Origin: Hanleya hanleyi
Taxonomy: Eukaryota; Mollusca; Polyplacophora; Lepidopleurida; Hanleyidae
Reading direction: 5' to 3'
DNA: 64,000 bases
Assembly (NCBI GenBank): GCA_036873755.1
Contig: JAVTVY010037303.1
Location: 62,001-126,000 of the forward strand
The notes beneath the pieces were generated by a model. That model saw nothing but the letters and a program-made list of their open reading frames with translations, made no database searches and was not told the origin of the DNA. Below are positions 60,801 to 64,000 of the stretch, one piece after another; the stretch's first letter is position 1, and each line of letters opens with the position of its first letter. A program made the position numbers and the translations under genes.

Positions 60801-61895
60801 CGTATAAAAGTTAACTTCTTCTGCTTTTTCTCATTAGTATGCTTACACTTTCTACAATCTTTCTCAGCGCAACAAACTCTATTCCATATCACAGTTAAAT
60901 CGTCACTCCACCACGGTTTCTTAACACATCTCTTTTTTTGTGTGGATGAATCAAGAGCTACGACTTTACGTTTCAGAGTCCTATCCATCTCGTCACTAAT
61001 AACGCTAACAAATTCGGAATACTGCTCATCGATATTTTGTTGATTCTGTTCACCTGCTTCTAATTCACATATAATAGACTCTAATAGGCATGTTTCTTCA
61101 TCTCCGCACATAAATTCCGCTGGCATATCCGACACATTATGCCGGTACTTCGTACCAAGTTTAACATCATTCCTAGGAAAATTCCCGTAGGTTAATTTCC
61201 ACTCATACTTCCATTTAATTGCTGAGTGGTCCGAAATATACCGCGCGTCAAATTGACCAACTCCAGTCAACCTATTAAACAAATCAATCGCTCGAATAAC
61301 CTCAAAGTCAGAAAATGAATTTAATTGCTCATATGGTACGAGGCAATAGTCGACAACTGACAGCCCACGTGAGGACGCATAGGTAAAGTCGTTATTTAGG
61401 AATTTCCGCCCATTCAACATGCATAAATTGCAGTTCATTAAAAACTGAATCAGACACTTTCCATATATATTTACGGTGAAATCGACAACGTCGCGTTCGG
61501 GAAGAGAATCCACCCCGGATACGTAGTCTTCTTCGCTGCCACATCGGCTATTTAGATCACCACACACTATTACTATGCCGTCTTTCTGATATTCATAAAC
61601 ACCAGTTAACACATTATCAAGATATTCATTTACATTTGTTGCTCTACTGGAACCCTCAGGTGGTAAATAGCACACACAGAAATACAACTTGCTGCCACAT
61701 GATTGGTTAGTAAATTCCAGCCATAGAATTCCTTCATGTGTGGAGTCTGCAATTCTGACGTAATACTCATTTAATAGTTCAGCTTTCACAAGCACTCCGA
61801 CGCCACCAGACCCCACTTTAGCATTTTTATGTAGATTACGCCTGTTATGGCCAAACCACTTGTATCCCTTCACATTCAATATATTTATATTAAAT
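57898..61895 (-). mobile_element. APE-type LINE, 5'-truncated, split by a SINE
   Basis: The endonuclease part (60731-61879, 382 codons) has IVIVCGDLNSRCG, SVVDYCLVP and ISDHSAI, three hallmarks of AP-like endonucleases; its start is missing. The RT part (59347-60786, 479 codons) has NGFRSERSTIDHL, FIDFNKAYDSV, GVKQGCVLSPLLF and YADDIVL. A frameshift lies within the 56-nt overlap. The frame continues past TGA at 59347 (in GAAI-stop-G, normally Trp) and a second TGA near 59132 to about 58815. It resumes after a SINE with ICPICQSGVEDEMHVLLECP and stops at 58064. The 3' end is an (ATCT)n run near 57900. Dead copy; the clade is not assigned. Confidence 0.85.
58360..58812 (+). mobile_element. tRNA-headed SINE inside the LINE
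   Basis: Starts near 58366 with GTGGCCGAAGTAGTTACAGT, an A-box-like head, with a B-box-like GGTTCGCCTC at about 58411. About 450 bp in all. It interrupts the LINE coding sequence between VAPI and RLETGRYE, in antisense. Confidence 0.65.
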
Positions 61896-61899
61896 TAAA

Positions 61900-62475
61900 T
61901 AAATAAACAATAGTTCATTGGTGTGCCTCGAACTTGATAATATTGTGTCCCCAAGATCCAATATGGCGTCATATTTCTTAAAATTGGAGATATGCTCATA
62001 GTTGTGGGACATCTGCAAAGATAAGCGTATAAAATTCCTGAGTATATATGGGAAGTAATGTACAGTGGAGTAAGTAGGCATTGAATTGACATGACAAAAG
62101 AAATCCAGGGACAATTAATCATAGATAATTCAACATGACGTCCATGAAACGTCTTGACTTTTTTGTGTGTGTTTTATCTCCCCTCAAGTTGCGGAAAATT
62201 TGTCCTAAATCGTGCAGGAGTTAAATCGGTTTTTGTGAAACTGTTTGTTAAAAAGATGCGTAATTTAAACAAAAACACTTACAACAAATTCTGATGAGAC
62301 ATGTAAATAAATTTATTCCAAAGCAGCATATTTAATATACCTTTTAGTCATTGAGCATAATACCAAAATGGATATTAGAACTGCAATATCGCCAACAGAT
62401 AACTCGGAAAACTAAAAAAAGCAGGAAAATTCGATTTTCTGCCAATATTTCGAAACAACACCTTAACTAATTACA
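61900..62475. other. No gene seen
   Basis: Two overlapping open frames of about 75 codons (61890-62122, minus) are unsupported. Nothing else is seen. Confidence 0.4.
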
Positions 62476-62476
62476 A

Positions 62477-62770
62477 GCGTCTAGTCCGTCATTCATAATC
62501 CAGCCGTCGTCCATTAGAGAATATCCGCGTCCATAATCCAAAGACCTATTCCATTTCCATATAACAGTATTAGCACCAAATTCAAAAAGACAAAAGTATA
62601 CATAAACATAGGCTTGTTTCCTGCAAGAGAGAAGCGGTCAACAATTTTCAATGATGCCGGCAAGACATCATGATGTTCCAAAATATCAAATCCGAATCGC
62701 TGATCAGTATTCGTAATCCATAATATTCGTTATAGAGTCGTCATCTAAAAATGATGTACCTCAGCCACTA
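62477..62770 (-). mobile_element. Penelope-like 3' tail
   Basis: Solo tail starting (plus strand) with AGCGTCTAGTCCGTCATTC and ending at ATGTACCTCAGCCACTAG. It is cut at the P2/P3 domain. Confidence 0.75.
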
Positions 62771-62868
62771 GTCATTATCATTAATTTGAATATATTGATA
62801 TCAATATACATGTATTAACCACAGTACTGATTAAAGTTTTGCCTCATAATAAACATCCGAGTATACAA

Positions 62869-63096
62869 TAAGGTGAGTAGTAGGGTTTAACATCGTTTTC
62901 ACCTTGTTTCAGTCATATCACGACGGTGCCTACATGTGCCAGAACACGAGAGCGCTCACAGTTCCTATTATCCTGGACACTGATCAGCCCAGCCAGTACA
63001 GCATCCGGTCACCCATCCAAGTATTGACCGAGCTTAAAGTTGCTTAACTTCGGCGATCTGACAAGAACTGATGTGTCCAACGTTATAAGCCGTACC
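62869..63096 (-). mobile_element. 5S rRNA-headed SINE
   Basis: On the minus strand the head GGTACGGCTTATAACGTTGG, followed by GATCGCCGAAGTTAAGCAAC and TACTTGGATGGGTGACCGG, is clearly derived from 5S rRNA with its internal pol III promoter. It continues into a body ending at the shared tail hairpin (TCGT...ACGA near 62893-62925). The 5S part is incomplete and diverged, so it is not a 5S gene. Confidence 0.8.
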
Positions 63097-63099
63097 TTG

Positions 63100-63850
63100 T
63101 CCGTGTATAACCATCCGCTATCTCTTCTTGTCATGGTTACTTCCTTGAACCAAGACATCAGGTCTGACCATGAGACCATGTGACAAATATGGGCTCTCTT
63201 GACGCGTATGAATAGTTTTCTTCCGAAAAACCCCACACCTCTACTTACAGGTGTTCAGACAAAATCCCATATTCGGGGTTTGACTGGTAGATTGTATACA
63301 GTAAAGCAGTACAACTTGTTCACGTGTTATTTAATTGTTTTGATGCCATTTACCAAAGTGTTGTCATTGCTCACGGCGCATGTAGCAAATGATTTTACCA
63401 ATATAATAGCCTACCAAATGATTATTTCTAATATCAAGACAGAAATATGTGGTTATTCGTTTTACATTCATAACTGATGGATTTATGTGAATGCTCACTA
63501 ATTCCGTGCACGCTCAAGGGAATTAAATGAACATATTCGATACTAGTCGAAACTATAGGCATTACCGCTGTTTCAAAGAAATTACTCTAACCTCGATATC
63601 CGTGACGTTATGAATCTCCTCCGACTTTTTCTTTGGCGATTGTTTGTCGATTCCTAAAGGTGTGTCTGCGCACAATATATTATTATGAGAGCGTAACATT
63701 CATCTGATGACAATCATTCCATTGAGACTAGGATCCGGACCTCAACGTAGATAAGTGTCGACAGGACTCTTGTTTACTGTTGACATGTACACCTGCATTG
63801 TTCTAGATTTGTCAGAGAATTTCACTCGTCGACGGACCCTGATTTTCTAG
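63100..63850. other. No gene seen; repeat continuation
   Basis: 63215-63310 continues the dispersed repeat also found at 7450-7580, so the 5S-type SINE inserted into that repeat. No coding region is supported. Confidence 0.4.
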
Positions 63851-63852
63851 GG

Positions 63853-64000
63853 TGAGTGAGTAGGATTACGTCGTTTTCAACTATTTTTCAGTCAAATAAC
63901 GACATGTGCCAGGACACGAAGCGCTGAGGATAGTTTGGTTTAATGTCACACTCAAGAATATTTCACTCATATGGTGACAGCCAGTTTGAAAGGTCAGGGA
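63853..64000 (-). mobile_element. Two SINE tails, one cut by window end
   Basis: 63853-63925 ends a SINE with stem GTCGTT...AACGAC. 63928-64000 begins another with stem TGTCAC...GTGACA, like the tRNA-headed SINE at 51310. Their heads are missing or outside the window. Confidence 0.55.

Noticed and set aside
62985..63096. Functional 5S rRNA gene
   Set aside because: The head is diverged and lacks the 3' part of 5S; it runs into SINE body sequence.

Overview
This is AT-rich, repeat-dense animal DNA, most likely from a mollusc and probably a gastropod. The evidence is spliced genes with consensus GT-AG introns, Penelope-like and non-LTR retrotransposons, tRNA- and 5S-headed SINEs, and a retroelement tail hairpin (TTTAACGTCGC...GCGACG) of a kind I associate with mollusc repeats. 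There are no bacterial operons, CRISPR arrays or prophages. The species is inference.

Only two host gene families can be supported. (1) Two adjacent exons of an SLC23-type (nucleobase/ascorbate transporter) gene lie on the minus strand at 7645-8685. (2) From about 25.2 to 52.7 kb runs a head-to-tail array of secreted C-type lectin genes, all on the minus strand, in units of about 6-7 kb. I could rebuild the gene from splice sites and reading phase: exon 1 (signal peptide and coiled neck, 153 nt), a 34-nt microexon, exon 3 (first half of the lectin domain, 177 nt) and exon 4 (second half, 233 nt). Copy 3 (36865-41213) is intact and encodes 198 residues. Copy 2 (30746-34350) has a stop at codon 6. 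Copy 1 (27214-28264) lacks exon 4 in this window. Copy 4 (48183-51935) is decayed.

Layout: 1-6.5 kb, a damaged Penelope-like element and a ~170-bp satellite broken by a LINE. 7.6-8.7 kb, SLC23 exons. 9.4-12.6 kb, small repeats. 12.9-17.65 kb, a large imperfect inverted repeat carrying three later insertions. 18.5-25.2 kb, a cluster of palindromic elements, including a hAT-type MITE with an 8-bp target duplication. 25.2-52.7 kb, the lectin array, interrupted in unit 3 by a 4.69-kb DNA transposon (42956-47643) with long inverted repeats and TTA duplications. 53-57.4 kb, direct repeats and a tandem pair of ~499-bp non-coding units. 57.9-61.9 kb, an APE-type LINE split by a SINE. 62.5-64 kb, a Penelope tail, a 5S-derived SINE and two SINE tails.

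The most interesting signal is a conserved RNA-like domain just downstream of the Penelope-like reverse transcriptase. It recurs in three otherwise different repeat families (types A, B and C here). Its hairpins keep pairing by compensatory changes. A second covarying hairpin is shared by the 3' ends of a LINE family and two SINE families. In the lectins, the microexon begins with a donor-like GTGAGT directly after its acceptor, and exon 4 has diverged faster than its own flank while exon 3 is almost invariant.
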